64,000 nucleotides of DNA from DASUPK01 sp963736305 (GTDB lineage: Bacteria > Actinomycetota > Thermoleophilia > Solirubrobacterales > 70-9). This document shows, one piece after another, positions 45,459-53,544 of the stretch. The notes below the pieces were generated by a model. It was not told where the DNA came from. It saw only the letters and a program-made list of their open reading frames with translations, and made no database searches. The stretch's first letter is position 1, and every line of letters begins with the position of its first letter. The position numbers were made by a program, and so were the translations under genes. The stretch spans positions 558,001 through 622,000 of the forward strand of contig CAVTOD010000005.1 of NCBI GenBank assembly GCA_963736305.1, given 5' to 3'.

Positions 45459-46070
45459 ATGGCCCCGACCTCGACCTCCCTCACCGACCTGTCGGCGCTC
45501 CTCCGCGACGGTGAGAACGTGATCTCGCCCTACGTCCGCGACACCCACGAGGTACCCGCCCTCGGCGCCCTTGCGGCTTCGGGACCCCGCGCCGCGGAAG
45601 CTCCCGACGAGTACACGGTCCTCGTCGAGGCGATCAGGGAGGGCTACCTGCTCCACTACGAAGAGCCGAGGCTGATCGAGGGAGCCGACGGCGACCTCAG
45701 GTTGCTCGCCGGGGACTACCTGTACGCCCTCGGCCTCGAGAAGCTGGCGGCACGCGGCGACCTCGACGCCGTCCGGGAGCTGGCGGACCTGATCAGCCTC
45801 TCGGCGCAGGTCCACGCAGAGAACGGCGAGGGCTCTCCCGCCGCGCTCGTCGCCGCCCTCTGGCTCGCCGCGATGGTCGCGGTGGGCGCGGGATCCACGC
45901 CTGAGCACGAGCGGGCCAAGGAGGCCGTCCGCGGCGCCGAGCCCGACGCCGCCGGCCAGTTGATCCGCGGCGCTGCCAAAATCGCAAGCGAGACGGGCAT
46001 GAGCGATGCGCTGGCTCTCGCGGCCGACTCGATAGGCTTCGCCGCCGAGGACGTCCCAGATCGTGGCTGA
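45459..46070 (+). CDS. Hypothetical protein upstream of Rieske gene, possibly polyprenyl-synthase-related
   Basis: 203 aa, all-helical, Ala/Leu/Glu-rich, no signal or membrane helix. Residues ~78-115 (LLAGDYLYALGLEKLAARGD, then AVRELADLISLSAQVH) resemble the GDYL...A...A-GD helix pair of prenyl diphosphate synthases and of HepS-type component I, but no DDxxD motif is present, so it cannot be a catalytic subunit on its own. The gene overlaps qcrA by 8 nt. A helper for the polyprenyl synthase encoded 3.5 kb downstream is a guess; otherwise unknown. Confidence 0.55.
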   Translation: MAPTSTSLTDLSALLRDGENVISPYVRDTHEVPALGALAASGPRAAEAPDEYTVLVEAIREGYLLHYEEPRLIEGADGDLRLLAGDYLYALGLEKLAARGDLDAVRELADLISLSAQVHAENGEGSPAALVAALWLAAMVAVGAGSTPEHERAKEAVRGAEPDAAGQLIRGAAKIASETGMSDALALAADSIGFAAEDVPDRG

Positions 46071-46752
46071 AGAGGGAAACGAAAAGCAGGGGTCACCGAA
46101 GGGCCTTCCAAGCCCTGACCCCGCGGGCTACTTCGAGGGCGAGTCCATGAACCGGCGGGCCGCCTTCACCATCGGCGTGCAGGCGATCGGGGGCATCGCC
46201 GGGGCTGCGATCGTGCTGCCCGCGATCGGCTTCGCCGCCGCGCCTCTCTTCGAGGAGGAGAAGGAGCCGTGGCAGTCGGTCGGCCCGACCTCGGACTTCA
46301 CGCCCGACACCTACCGCGCGATCGTGATCACCGCCGTGGAGGGGATCGGCGAGACCGGCAAGACGACCGTTTACGTCCGCCAGGGGAACCCGGACCCCGC
46401 GCTCACCCAGAACGGCAAGTATCCGGCGGAGTCCCCGAACGAGTACATCGCGATCTCCACGCGCTGCGCGCATCTGGGTTGCCCCGTCCGCTACGTCCAG
46501 GCGGCCGCCAACTTCATCTGCCCCTGCCACGGTGGCGTCTACGGCTTCCTCGGCGAGCGGATCGGCGGCCCGCCGGTGCGGCCGCTCGACCGCTTCCAGA
46601 CCCGCGTCACAAACGGGCAGGTCGAGGTCGGCCCTCGCTACAGCGTCACCAACAGCCTCGACCCGGTCCGGGCCCGCGATCCCGGTGAGTTCACCGGCGG
46701 CGTCTGGGAATACCTCTACCCGCCGCGGCCCTCGGTGCCGCCGCCGCCGTAG
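46063..46752 (+). CDS. qcrA: Rieske iron-sulfur subunit of menaquinol:cytochrome c reductase
   Basis: 229 aa. One N-terminal membrane helix preceded by MNRRAAFTIGVQAIGG (Tat-like but with N-R-R), then the Rieske domain with the cluster motifs CAHLGC and CPCHGG, both Cys-His pairs intact, and a Pro-rich tail. Transfers electrons from menaquinol to cytochrome c. Unlike the large three-helix actinobacterial QcrA it has one helix, as in Bacillus. GTG start; overlaps the preceding gene by 8 nt. Confidence 0.92.
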   Translation: MAEEGNEKQGSPKGLPSPDPAGYFEGESMNRRAAFTIGVQAIGGIAGAAIVLPAIGFAAAPLFEEEKEPWQSVGPTSDFTPDTYRAIVITAVEGIGETGKTTVYVRQGNPDPALTQNGKYPAESPNEYIAISTRCAHLGCPVRYVQAAANFICPCHGGVYGFLGERIGGPPVRPLDRFQTRVTNGQVEVGPRYSVTNSLDPVRARDPGEFTGGVWEYLYPPRPSVPPPP

Positions 46753-46761
46753 GAGCAGCGC

Positions 46762-47568
46762 GTGCCCAAGCTTCCAAAGCCAGGACCACTGAGTCGCCCG
46801 GCACCCCCCGGACAGCGCACCAACGGCGGGAACGGCAACGGCGCCGGCCCGGTCGACGTCGCCAAGGAGGCGGGCGGCGACGTCCTCGGCTGGGTTGACG
46901 AGCGGACCGGCGGCTCGAGCTTCCTCACCGGGATGCTCTACCGGAAGGTGCCCAAGGGCACCAACTGGTTCTACACGCTCGGCTCCGCGACGCTCTTCGC
47001 CTTCACCTTCCAGGCGCTGACCGGCGTCTTCCTGGCGATGTACTACACGCCCTCGCCCACCCAGGCCTACGGGTCGATCACCCACCTCACCAACGACGTG
47101 TGGATGGGCGAGTTCGTCCGCGGGATGCACAAGTGGGGCGCCTCGGTGATGATCATCTGCATCTTCCTGCACATGGGGCGCACCTTCTTCTTCGGCGCCT
47201 ACAAGTACCCGCGCGAGCTCAACTGGGTGATCGGGGTCGTGCTGGTCATCCTCACCCTCGTCATGGGGCTGACCGGGTACCTGCTGCCCTTCGACCAGCG
47301 CTCCTACTGGGCGACGATCGTCGCGAACAACATCACCGGTACCGGGCCGGTCCTGGGCCCGTACCTGGCCGACTTCCTGCGCGCCGGCCCTGAGATCGGG
47401 GCCACGACCCTCTCGCGGTTCTACGCGATCCACATGCTCCTTGTGCCCGGGTTGATCATCGCCCTGATCGGGGCGCACCTGTACCTCGTGGTCAAGCTCG
47501 GCACGACGGCGCCGCCCTGGATGCGGGCCGACCGGCCGAAGTCCCTCCGCCGGGAGGAGGTCGGGTGA
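46762..47568 (+). CDS. qcrB: Cytochrome b6-type subunit QcrB
   Basis: 268 aa, four-helix cytochrome b6 form. Haem-ligand His pairs: helix B in MHKWGASVMIICIFLHMGR (14 apart) and helix D in IHMLLVPGLIIALIGAHLYL (15 apart); the 15-residue spacing in helix D is the b6 rather than bc1 type. The conserved PFDQRSYWATIV quinol-site region is present. A ~40-residue Gly/Asn/Pro-rich N-terminus precedes the fold. GTG start; stop overlaps the next GTG (GTGA). Confidence 0.93.
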   Translation: MPKLPKPGPLSRPAPPGQRTNGGNGNGAGPVDVAKEAGGDVLGWVDERTGGSSFLTGMLYRKVPKGTNWFYTLGSATLFAFTFQALTGVFLAMYYTPSPTQAYGSITHLTNDVWMGEFVRGMHKWGASVMIICIFLHMGRTFFFGAYKYPRELNWVIGVVLVILTLVMGLTGYLLPFDQRSYWATIVANNITGTGPVLGPYLADFLRAGPEIGATTLSRFYAIHMLLVPGLIIALIGAHLYLVVKLGTTAPPWMRADRPKSLRREEVG

Positions 47569-48266
47569 ACCGCCGCGAGAAGGAGGAGTACCTCCGCGAG
47601 TACGAGGCGCTGAAGAAGAAGGGCAAGCCCTTCTTCCCATATGCGGTGATGAAGGACACGGCGATGATGCTGGTCGTGGCCCTCGTGATCGTCGGGCTTG
47701 CGGTCCTCCTCGGCGCGGAGCAGGGCCCGAAGGTCGATCCGACGACCACCACCTACACGCCGCGGCCCGAGTGGTACTTCTTCTTCCTCTTCGAGCTGCT
47801 CCGCGTGATCAAGCCGCCGTGGGCGGTCCCGATCGCGACCATCGGCCTTCCCACGCTCTTCATGGTCCTGCTGCTCCTCCTGCCGTTCTATGACCGGAAC
47901 GCCGAGCGGCGCCCGGAGCGCAGACCGATCGCCACCACGACGGGCATCCTGGTGATCATCGGGATGGCGTATCTGACCTTCCTGGGCGCCACCGCCGGAC
48001 CGCCGAGCCAGATCGACCTGCAGACCTCCGCCGCGTTGGAGCCCGGCAAGGAGGTGGTCGCCCAATCGGGGTGCCTCGCCTGTCACAAGCTGGGGGACAA
48101 CGGCAACGACGGGCCTGGCCCCGAGCTGACGCAGATCGGCGCCCGGATCCCGCGCAACGCGATTGCGCGCTCGCTCCAGGTCGGGCCGAGCATCATGCCG
48201 TCGTACAGCAGCCTGCCGCCGGCCAAACTCCAGGCGCTGACGGCGTATCTCGCCTCTCTGAACTGA
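47565..48266 (+). CDS. qcrC: Subunit IV of cytochrome b fused to cytochrome c
   Basis: 233 aa fusion. Residues ~25-140 are the C-terminal half of cytochrome b (subunit IV) with three helices and the PEWYFFFLFELLR quinol-oxidation motif; residues ~155-233 are a mono-haem cytochrome c with CLACH and a distal Met (SIMPSYSSLP). The same fusion defines QcrC of Bacillus. It takes electrons from the Rieske protein and passes them to a terminal oxidase. With qcrA and qcrB it completes a b6c complex without the separate dihaem QcrC of classical actinobacteria. Confidence 0.93.
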   Translation: MNRREKEEYLREYEALKKKGKPFFPYAVMKDTAMMLVVALVIVGLAVLLGAEQGPKVDPTTTTYTPRPEWYFFFLFELLRVIKPPWAVPIATIGLPTLFMVLLLLLPFYDRNAERRPERRPIATTTGILVIIGMAYLTFLGATAGPPSQIDLQTSAALEPGKEVVAQSGCLACHKLGDNGNDGPGPELTQIGARIPRNAIARSLQVGPSIMPSYSSLPPAKLQALTAYLASLN

Positions 48267-48275
48267 GCCACGCTC

Positions 48276-48281
48276 TAATCT
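48276..48281 (+). promoter_or_regulatory. -10-like TAATCT, leaderless promoter of menG
   Basis: TAATCT followed by 7 nt and the ATG at 48289, 10 nt after the qcrC stop; no ribosome site. Confidence 0.5.
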
Positions 48282-48288
48282 CGCGCAG

Positions 48289-49038
48289 ATGAGTGTCTCG
48301 TCCGGCACCGAGGCCGAGAGCGGCATGCCGAGCCGCGATTCCGAGGAGTTCGCGACCGAGGTCCGCGGGATGTTCGACCGGATCGCGGGGGTCTATGACC
48401 TGATGAACTCGGCGATGACCGCGGGCCTCCACCACCAGTGGCGGCAGCGCGCGGTCGATCGCGCGCAGGTCAGGCCTGGCTCGGACGCCCTGGACATCTG
48501 CTGCGGCACCGGGGACCTCGCACTCGAGCTGCGCAGGAGGATCGGCCCCGACGGCCGCGTGGTCGGCAGCGACTTCTCGGAGCCCATGCTCGAGCTGGCC
48601 CGCCGCAAGAGCGGAGAGGAGGGCCTGCCGGTGGAGTTCGGGTGGGCGGACGCCCTCGATCTCCCCTACGGGGACGCGAGCTTCGACGCCGTCACCATCG
48701 GCTTCGGCGCCCGCAACCTCGCCGACCTCGACAAGGGGCTCTCCGAGATGGCGCGCGTCCTGCGCCCCGGCGGCCGGCTCGTGATCCTCGAGATCACCCG
48801 CCCACAGCGCGAGCCGCTCGCGAGCTTCTACTCGCTCTGGTTCGACCGCATGGTCCCCGTGATCGGGTCGCTCGCCGGCGATCCCGACGCGTACAGCTAT
48901 CTCCCGAACTCGGTCCGCACCTTTCCCGAGCCGGAGCGGCTCGCGGCGATGATCGATGCCGCCGGGTTCACCGAGATCCGCTGGCTGCTCCTCGCGGGGG
49001 GAATCATCGCCATCCACAGCGCCACGAAGGCCAAATGA
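48289..49038 (+). CDS. menG: Demethylmenaquinone methyltransferase MenG/UbiE
   Basis: 249 aa SAM-dependent methyltransferase, last step of menaquinone synthesis. Seen: FDRIAGVYDLMNSAMTAGLH (family signature YDxMN), SAM loop LDICCGTGDLALEL, FGWADALDLPY, GFGARNLADLDKGL and the late YLPNSVRTFPEPERL. Lies between the menaquinol-oxidising qcr genes and a polyprenyl synthase, so quinone and its oxidase are encoded together. Stop overlaps the next ATG (ATGA). Confidence 0.93.
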   Translation: MSVSSGTEAESGMPSRDSEEFATEVRGMFDRIAGVYDLMNSAMTAGLHHQWRQRAVDRAQVRPGSDALDICCGTGDLALELRRRIGPDGRVVGSDFSEPMLELARRKSGEEGLPVEFGWADALDLPYGDASFDAVTIGFGARNLADLDKGLSEMARVLRPGGRLVILEITRPQREPLASFYSLWFDRMVPVIGSLAGDPDAYSYLPNSVRTFPEPERLAAMIDAAGFTEIRWLLLAGGIIAIHSATKAK

Positions 49039-50015
49039 CCCGATCGTCCGTACCCCCGCCCGTCACCGCCGTGATGGACGCCGCGAGCGCGTGGCTGCCC
49101 GTCCGCATGTCGGAGGTGGAGAGCCGGCTCGTCAAGCTCTCGGCGGGCTACGGCCCGAGGCTCGGCGAGGAGGCCGAGGCCACTCTGACCGCGGGCGGCA
49201 AGCGGCTGCGCCCGCTGCTCGTCCTGATGGCGGCCGGAGAGGGAGCCGGGGACCGGGCGGTGCGTGTCGCGTCCGCCGTCGAGATGGTCCACATGGCGAC
49301 CCTCGTTCACGACGACGTGCTCGACGGCGCCCCGGTGCGGCGCGGCCGGCCCACGGTGGTTGCCCGCTCCGGCAGGGATCGAGCGGTCGGGGTGGGTGAC
49401 CTGCTCTTCAGCCGCGCCTTCGCCGAGCTGGCCGTCGACGGGGGCGAGGCCGAGGTGGAGGAGCTGAGCTCGGCCTCGGTCGCCCTCGCGCTTGGGGAGC
49501 TTGCCCAGCGCCACGACGCCTTCGACACGTCGATCACCGAGGAGCGCTATCTGGAGCGCTGCTCGCTGAAGACGGCGCGCCTGTTCGAGTCGGCCTGCCG
49601 GCTCGGCCGGATCTCGTCCGGGAGGCGGGGCACCGAGGAGCTCGCCTCCTTCGGCCGGGAAATCGGGCTTGCCTTCCAGCTTCTCGACGATGTCCTCGAC
49701 GTCACCGGGCCGCCCGAGCGGACCGGCAAGGCCCGCGGCACCGACCTGCTCGACGGCACGGTGACGCTGCCGCTGATCCTTGCCCGCCGTCTGGACCCGA
49801 GCCTCGAGTCCACCGAGCTCCGCGCCCTCGACCCCGCGGAGGCGGAGGCGATCTGTGACCGGATCGCGGCGACCGGGGCGCTCGACGAGGTCCGCGGCCG
49901 GGCCAAGCAGGGCATCGCGCGAGCGAAGGGGATTCTGGAAGCGAAGGACTTCTCAGACGAGGAGCGCGAGCTGCTCGCCATGATCGCCGACGGAGTGGTC
50001 GAGAGATACGCCTGA
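49035..50015 (+). CDS. All-trans polyprenyl diphosphate synthase (menaquinone side chain)
   Basis: 326 aa. Both Asp-rich motifs are intact: VHDDVLDGAPVRRGRPT and FQLLDDVLDVTG, plus GGKRLRPLLVL. It elongates isoprenoid chains; coupling to menG by an ATGA overlap points to the menaquinone tail (hepta- to nonaprenyl length cannot be read from the sequence; small residues before the first motif allow a long product). The end of this operon is marked by a strong hairpin. Confidence 0.9.
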   Translation: MTRSSVPPPVTAVMDAASAWLPVRMSEVESRLVKLSAGYGPRLGEEAEATLTAGGKRLRPLLVLMAAGEGAGDRAVRVASAVEMVHMATLVHDDVLDGAPVRRGRPTVVARSGRDRAVGVGDLLFSRAFAELAVDGGEAEVEELSSASVALALGELAQRHDAFDTSITEERYLERCSLKTARLFESACRLGRISSGRRGTEELASFGREIGLAFQLLDDVLDVTGPPERTGKARGTDLLDGTVTLPLILARRLDPSLESTELRALDPAEAEAICDRIAATGALDEVRGRAKQGIARAKGILEAKDFSDEERELLAMIADGVVERYA

Positions 50016-50017
50016 AA

Positions 50018-50045
50018 GTCAACGACCCCTTCCGGGGCCGTTGAC
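50018..50045. terminator. Long hairpin ending the menG-polyprenyl synthase operon
   Basis: GTCAACGACCCC and GGGGCCGTTGAC form a 12-bp stem with one A-C mismatch and a TTCC tetraloop, 2 nt after the stop codon. No T-tract, common for high-GC actinobacteria. It may also serve the convergent zinc-ribbon gene. Confidence 0.65.
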
Positions 50046-50095
50046 TACAGGGAGGTGACTCTGTGGAGTGGTACTTTGGACTTCGGTGACGCGTT

Positions 50096-50446
50096 CTAGA
50101 AGTCTTCGGGGAGGATGCTGTCGCTCGACAGCGCCATCGCGAACCGTTCGGCCTCTTCCTCCATGTTGGCCCGAGTGAGGGCGCGCAGATCCTCGATCAG
50201 CTCCTGGCCGCCTCGATCCAGCTCCTCGTCGTACTGGTCGACCTCGGACTGGATGTAGCTGCCACGGCCCCACCACTCGCACTCGGGACAGCGGAGCTCG
50301 ACGTTCCAGGCGCCGTCGCCCTGCTCGTGCCAGTTGACCGGCTGGACCAGGATGGAGGAGCAGCTGGGGCAGGCATGCATTCCCTCGGGGGACTTGGTCT
50401 GGGTGTCCACCCGGGTCTTCGTGTTTGTCCGCTTTGGAACTCCCAT
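50096..50446 (-). CDS. Small zinc-ribbon protein
   Basis: 116 aa from ATG 50446 (another ATG 4 codons earlier, 50458, is possible). A basic N-terminus (MGVPKRTNTKTR) is followed by a four-cysteine zinc ribbon, CPSC near residue 26 and CPEC near 55, and an acidic helical C-terminus (VDQYDEELDRGGQELIEDL, then many Glu). No known family comes to mind; zinc ribbons of this type often bind nucleic acid or protein partners. Divergent from dcd and ends 50 nt from the hairpin terminator. Confidence 0.65.
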   Translation of the reverse strand: MGVPKRTNTKTRVDTQTKSPEGMHACPSCSSILVQPVNWHEQGDGAWNVELRCPECEWWGRGSYIQSEVDQYDEELDRGGQELIEDLRALTRANMEEEAERFAMALSSDSILPEDF

Positions 50447-50516
50447 CATGGATGACATATCGGGAGTCTGGGGCCGGACCTTTAGGCCCAAAAGTGAGTT
50501 ACTTCGGCCTGCCGAA

Positions 50517-50522
50517 TAGACT
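50517..50522 (+). promoter_or_regulatory. -10-like TAGACT, leaderless promoter of dcd
   Basis: TAGACT, 6 nt, ATG at 50529; no ribosome site. The hexamer is identical to the one before jag. Confidence 0.5.
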
Positions 50523-50528
50523 GGCTCA

Positions 50529-51107
50529 ATGGTTCTGAGCGACCGCACGATCAAGGAGGAGGTCGCAGCCGGCCGCCTCGTCTTCGATCCCTATGACGAG
50601 TCGCTCGTGCAGCCCTCCAGCGTCGACATGCGTGTGGACCGCAGCTTCCGCGTCTTCAACAACTCGCGCTATCCCTTCATCGATGTCCGGAAGCCGATGG
50701 AGAACCTCACGGAGCTGGTCTCGGTCGAGGACGAGGAGCCGTTCGTCCTCCATCCCGGGGAGTTCGTCCTGGGCCAGACGCTGGAGCGGGTGAAGCTTCC
50801 TAACGACCTGGTCGCACGGCTCGAGGGGAAGAGCTCACTCGGGCGGCTGGGCCTGGTGATCCATTCGACCGCGGGATTCGTCGATCCGGGCTTCGAGGGC
50901 AACCTCACCCTGGAGCTCTCCAACCTCGCCACCCTGCCGATCACGATCTACCACGGGATGCCGATCGGCCAGATCTCCTTCATGAGGATGGACGCCCCGG
51001 TCGAGCACGCCTACGGTGCCAGCGAGGCCGGCAGCAAGTACCAGGGGCAGGCGGAGCCGACCGCTTCGCGCTTCTACCTCAACTTCCCCGAGCGAGTCCG
51101 CAAGTAA
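50529..51107 (+). CDS. dcd: dCTP deaminase
   Basis: 192 aa dUTPase-fold enzyme deaminating dCTP to dUTP (or directly to dUMP in bifunctional forms). Seen: LSDRTIKEEV, QPSSVDMRVD, GKSSLGRLGLVIHSTAG, DPGFEGNLTLELSN with the catalytic Glu, and SKYQGQ near the end. Length fits the mycobacterial bifunctional dCTP deaminase/dUTPase, which is likely but not proved here. tatA follows after 54 nt. Confidence 0.93.
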   Translation: MVLSDRTIKEEVAAGRLVFDPYDESLVQPSSVDMRVDRSFRVFNNSRYPFIDVRKPMENLTELVSVEDEEPFVLHPGEFVLGQTLERVKLPNDLVARLEGKSSLGRLGLVIHSTAGFVDPGFEGNLTLELSNLATLPITIYHGMPIGQISFMRMDAPVEHAYGASEAGSKYQGQAEPTASRFYLNFPERVRK

Positions 51108-51147
51108 GCCCTGGTTAAGGGTTCCCGGCGGATCAGGCCCCTGCCGC

Positions 51148-51153
51148 TAACAT
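51148..51153 (+). promoter_or_regulatory. -10-like TAACAT, leaderless promoter of tatA
   Basis: TAACAT, 8 nt, ATG at 51162; no ribosome site. Confidence 0.45.
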
Positions 51154-51161
51154 CCGCCTCG

Positions 51162-51446
51162 ATGCCCAACGTAGGACCACTGGAGATAGCCGTCGTTCTG
51201 ATCATCGTCCTGATCATCTTCGGGCCGAAGCGTCTTCCCGAGCTCGGCAAGTCGATGGGACACGGCATCCGCGAGTTCAAGAGCTCCCTCTCCGGGGACA
51301 GCGACAAGGATTCCCCCGAGGAGAAGCAGCGCGAGCTGGAGGCGAGCCAGCAGGCCCAGGTGAGCCAGCCACAGCCGCCCACGGCGGCCGTCGAGAACCC
51401 GGCGGAGCCCGTCGAGGGCGAGGTCGTCTCCGAGAACAAGGCCTAG
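51162..51446 (+). CDS. tatA: Twin-arginine translocase subunit TatA
   Basis: 94 aa. A short N-terminal membrane helix (IAVVLIIVLIIFGPKRLPEL, with the FGPKRLPELG hinge), an amphipathic helix with SMGHGIREFKSSL, and an acidic Gln/Pro/Glu-rich tail. Forms the pore with TatC for folded-protein export. Three nucleotides separate it from tatC. Confidence 0.93.
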   Translation: MPNVGPLEIAVVLIIVLIIFGPKRLPELGKSMGHGIREFKSSLSGDSDKDSPEEKQRELEASQQAQVSQPQPPTAAVENPAEPVEGEVVSENKA

Positions 51447-51449
51447 GCA

Positions 51450-52235
51450 ATGGCCCGGCTACGGCCGGTCGACTTCGAGGACCGGCTCACGCTCGTCGAA
51501 CATCTCGACGAGCTTCGGACGCGCATCGTCATTTCGATCGCCGCCTTCGCGGTGGCCTTCGCGGTCTGCTTCTGGCAGAACAGCCGGCTGCTCGACATCG
51601 CCAACGCGCCTCTGCCCGGGAACCGGACCCCGATCACCTTCGGCGTGGCCGAGCCCTTCACGACGACCGTGACGATCACGGCCTACGCGGCGCTCGTGAT
51701 CTCACTGCCGGTGATCCTCTACCAGGCCTACGCGTTCGTGCTGCCGGCGCTGACGACCAGGGAGAAGCGCGTGGTCGTCCCGTTCCTGATGGGAGTGCCG
51801 CTTCTGTTCGTAGCGGGTGTCGTGTTCGGCTACTTCGTCGTCCTCCCAGCGGCCACCAAGTTCCTCCTCAACTTCAACGACAACCAGTTCAACATCCAGA
51901 TCCGGGCCCGGGACTACTACAGCTTCTTCACCCTCACGCTCGGGGTGATGGGATTGATCTTCCAGCTGCCGATCGGGATCCTCGCGGTCACCCGCCTCGG
52001 GATCGTCAGCCCCGAGCAGCTCTCGGAGAACCGCCGCTATGCGTACGTCGGCCTGATCATCGTCGCGGCCCTGCTGCCGGGCACCGACCCGGTCACGATG
52101 CTGATCGAGGCGGTACCCCTGATCCTGCTCTACGAGGGCAGCGTGATGCTCGCCCGGATGTTCGGCAGACCCCCGGAGGGCGCCGCCGACCGGGAGATCA
52201 CCGTGTCGGAGCCGCCCCCGAGCGGGGCGGCGTAG
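51450..52235 (+). CDS. tatC: Twin-arginine translocase subunit TatC
   Basis: 261 aa, six membrane helices. N-terminal LVEHLDELRTRI (signal-recognition segment), then PFTTTVTITAYAALVISLPVI and the YVGLIIVAALLPGTDPVTML helix with the conserved proline and charged residues; a short cytoplasmic Pro-rich tail. Receptor for twin-arginine signal peptides. Only tatA and tatC are here; no tatB. Confidence 0.95.
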   Translation: MARLRPVDFEDRLTLVEHLDELRTRIVISIAAFAVAFAVCFWQNSRLLDIANAPLPGNRTPITFGVAEPFTTTVTITAYAALVISLPVILYQAYAFVLPALTTREKRVVVPFLMGVPLLFVAGVVFGYFVVLPAATKFLLNFNDNQFNIQIRARDYYSFFTLTLGVMGLIFQLPIGILAVTRLGIVSPEQLSENRRYAYVGLIIVAALLPGTDPVTMLIEAVPLILLYEGSVMLARMFGRPPEGAADREITVSEPPPSGAA

Positions 52236-52254
52236 GCCCGAACCCGGGTTCATC

Positions 52255-52260
52255 TAGGCT
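52255..52260 (+). promoter_or_regulatory. -10-like TAGGCT, leaderless promoter
   Basis: TAGGCT, 6 nt, GTG at 52267; no ribosome site. Confidence 0.4.
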
Positions 52261-52266
52261 TCCGCC

Positions 52267-53124
52267 GTGCTCTTCGACCTGCAGTCACCCCGGCGTCGCC
52301 GCGTGGTCCGAGTCGTCTTCGGCGGCCTGGCCCTGATCTTCGCGATCAGCTTCGTCTTCCTCGGCGTCGGCACCGGGGGTGGAGGGTTCAGCTTCAGCGA
52401 TCTCTTCGGCGGAGGCGGTGGGAGCAGCTCGACGGCCTTCGACAGCGACATCAAGGCCGCCGAGGCGAAGCTGGCGACCAATCCCAACGATCCGACGACC
52501 CTCGCGACGCTCGTCCAGCTCCACTACTCAGCAGCGAATGCCAACACGGACAGCAACGGCGTGCCGACCAGCGACGGGGAGCAGCAGCTCCGGGAAGCGG
52601 CAGACACCTGGAACAAGTACGTGAAGGCGAGCAAGGGCAACCTCTCTCCCACGGCGGCGGTCTACGCGCTCAACACCTTCGATTTGCTGGCGAGGCTCGA
52701 TTTCTCGACCGCCCGCACGGACACCAGCCAGACCCAGGCTCTCGCCGACGTGAACGCCGCGAGGGACGACTGGAAGAGCGCCGCTCAGGCGCAGCAGGTG
52801 CTGATCGACAAGCAGCCGAAGAAGGTCACCTCGAACTCCTATGCGACCCTCGCCCAGTACCTCTACCTCTCCGGCGATGCCAAGGGCGGCGATCAGGCGG
52901 CCGCCAAGGCCAAGGCCGTCAAGGGAGCCGACGCGGCCACGATCGACAACCAGCTCAAGTCGATCCAGCAGCTGGGTCAGCAGCTGACGACGGCCGTGAA
53001 GCAGCTTACGAAGCAGCAGCAGACCCAGGGCGCGGGGGCGGGCGCGGCGCCCGGTGGCGCCACCGGTGGTGGCAACCCGCTGAACGGCCTCGGGTTGGGC
53101 GGGCCCAGCGGCGGCGGGCTCTAG
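52267..53124 (+). CDS. Membrane-anchored TPR-like protein of unknown function
   Basis: 285 aa. Basic N-terminus and one membrane helix (about 14-36), then a Gly/Ser-rich spacer and a helical extracytoplasmic domain of repeated ~35-residue hairpins (for example AEAKLATNPNDPTTLATLVQ) that read as degenerate TPRs, and a Gln-, then Gly/Pro-rich tail ending in GGGL. It follows tatC after 31 nt. No enzymatic motif; probably a scaffold or envelope-assembly protein. Confidence 0.65.
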   Translation: MLFDLQSPRRRRVVRVVFGGLALIFAISFVFLGVGTGGGGFSFSDLFGGGGGSSSTAFDSDIKAAEAKLATNPNDPTTLATLVQLHYSAANANTDSNGVPTSDGEQQLREAADTWNKYVKASKGNLSPTAAVYALNTFDLLARLDFSTARTDTSQTQALADVNAARDDWKSAAQAQQVLIDKQPKKVTSNSYATLAQYLYLSGDAKGGDQAAAKAKAVKGADAATIDNQLKSIQQLGQQLTTAVKQLTKQQQTQGAGAGAAPGGATGGGNPLNGLGLGGPSGGGL

Positions 53125-53142
53125 CTTCCCGCGCGCCCTTCC

Positions 53143-53148
53143 TATACT
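53143..53148 (+). promoter_or_regulatory. -10 box TATACT of tRNA-Lys
   Basis: TATACT ends 14 nt before the first base of the tRNA; identical to the rpmH -10. Confidence 0.5.
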
Positions 53149-53162
53149 TCCGCCCTTCACCA

Positions 53163-53235
53163 GGGCCGTTAGCTCAGCTGGTAGAGCAGGAGACTCTTAA
53201 TCTCAAGGTCGCAGGTTCGATCCCTGCACGGCCCA
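53163..53235 (+). tRNA. tRNA-Lys (anticodon CTT)
   Basis: 73 nt, full cloverleaf: acceptor GGGCCGT/ACGGCCC, D-arm GCTC/GAGC, anticodon loop CTCTTAA with CTT, T-arm GCAGG/CCTGC, discriminator A. The first anticodon-stem pair is a G-A mismatch. CCA not encoded. Reads AAG, the main Lys codon in this high-GC genome. Confidence 0.97.
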
Positions 53236-53289
53236 TCTTCGAGGATGTCGACGGTGCGGGTCCGCAGCTGCGACCCCTGGCCGGGTCGC

Positions 53290-53544
53290 TCAGCGCGCGA
53301 AGGCGCGGATGATCAGCAGCAGGATGATCGAGCCGCCGATCGCGATCAGCCACGTTCCGAGGTTGAAGAAGTCGTGGATGTGGCCGACGTGGAGGGCGCT
53401 GGCGATGAATCCGCCGATCAGAGCCCCGAGGATGCCGATCGCAGTGGTGCCGATGCAGCCACCAGGCTCGGTGCGGCCGGGGATGACCGCGCGGGCGATC
53501 GTGCCGGCGAAGAGACCCAGGATGATCCAGGCGATGATTCCCAT
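53290..53544 (-). CDS. GlsB/YeaQ/YmgE family membrane protein
   Basis: 84 aa, three Gly-rich helices typical of transglycosylase-associated (YeaQ/YmgE) proteins: MGIIAWIILGLFAGTIAR, GGCIGTTAIGILGALIGG, and LIAIGGSIILLLIIRAF. Stress-associated in other bacteria; biochemical function unknown. Begins directly after the stop of a 31-codon frame (TAG then ATG), so the two are probably cotranscribed. Confidence 0.88.
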   Translation of the reverse strand: MGIIAWIILGLFAGTIARAVIPGRTEPGGCIGTTAIGILGALIGGFIASALHVGHIHDFFNLGTWLIAIGGSIILLLIIRAFAR

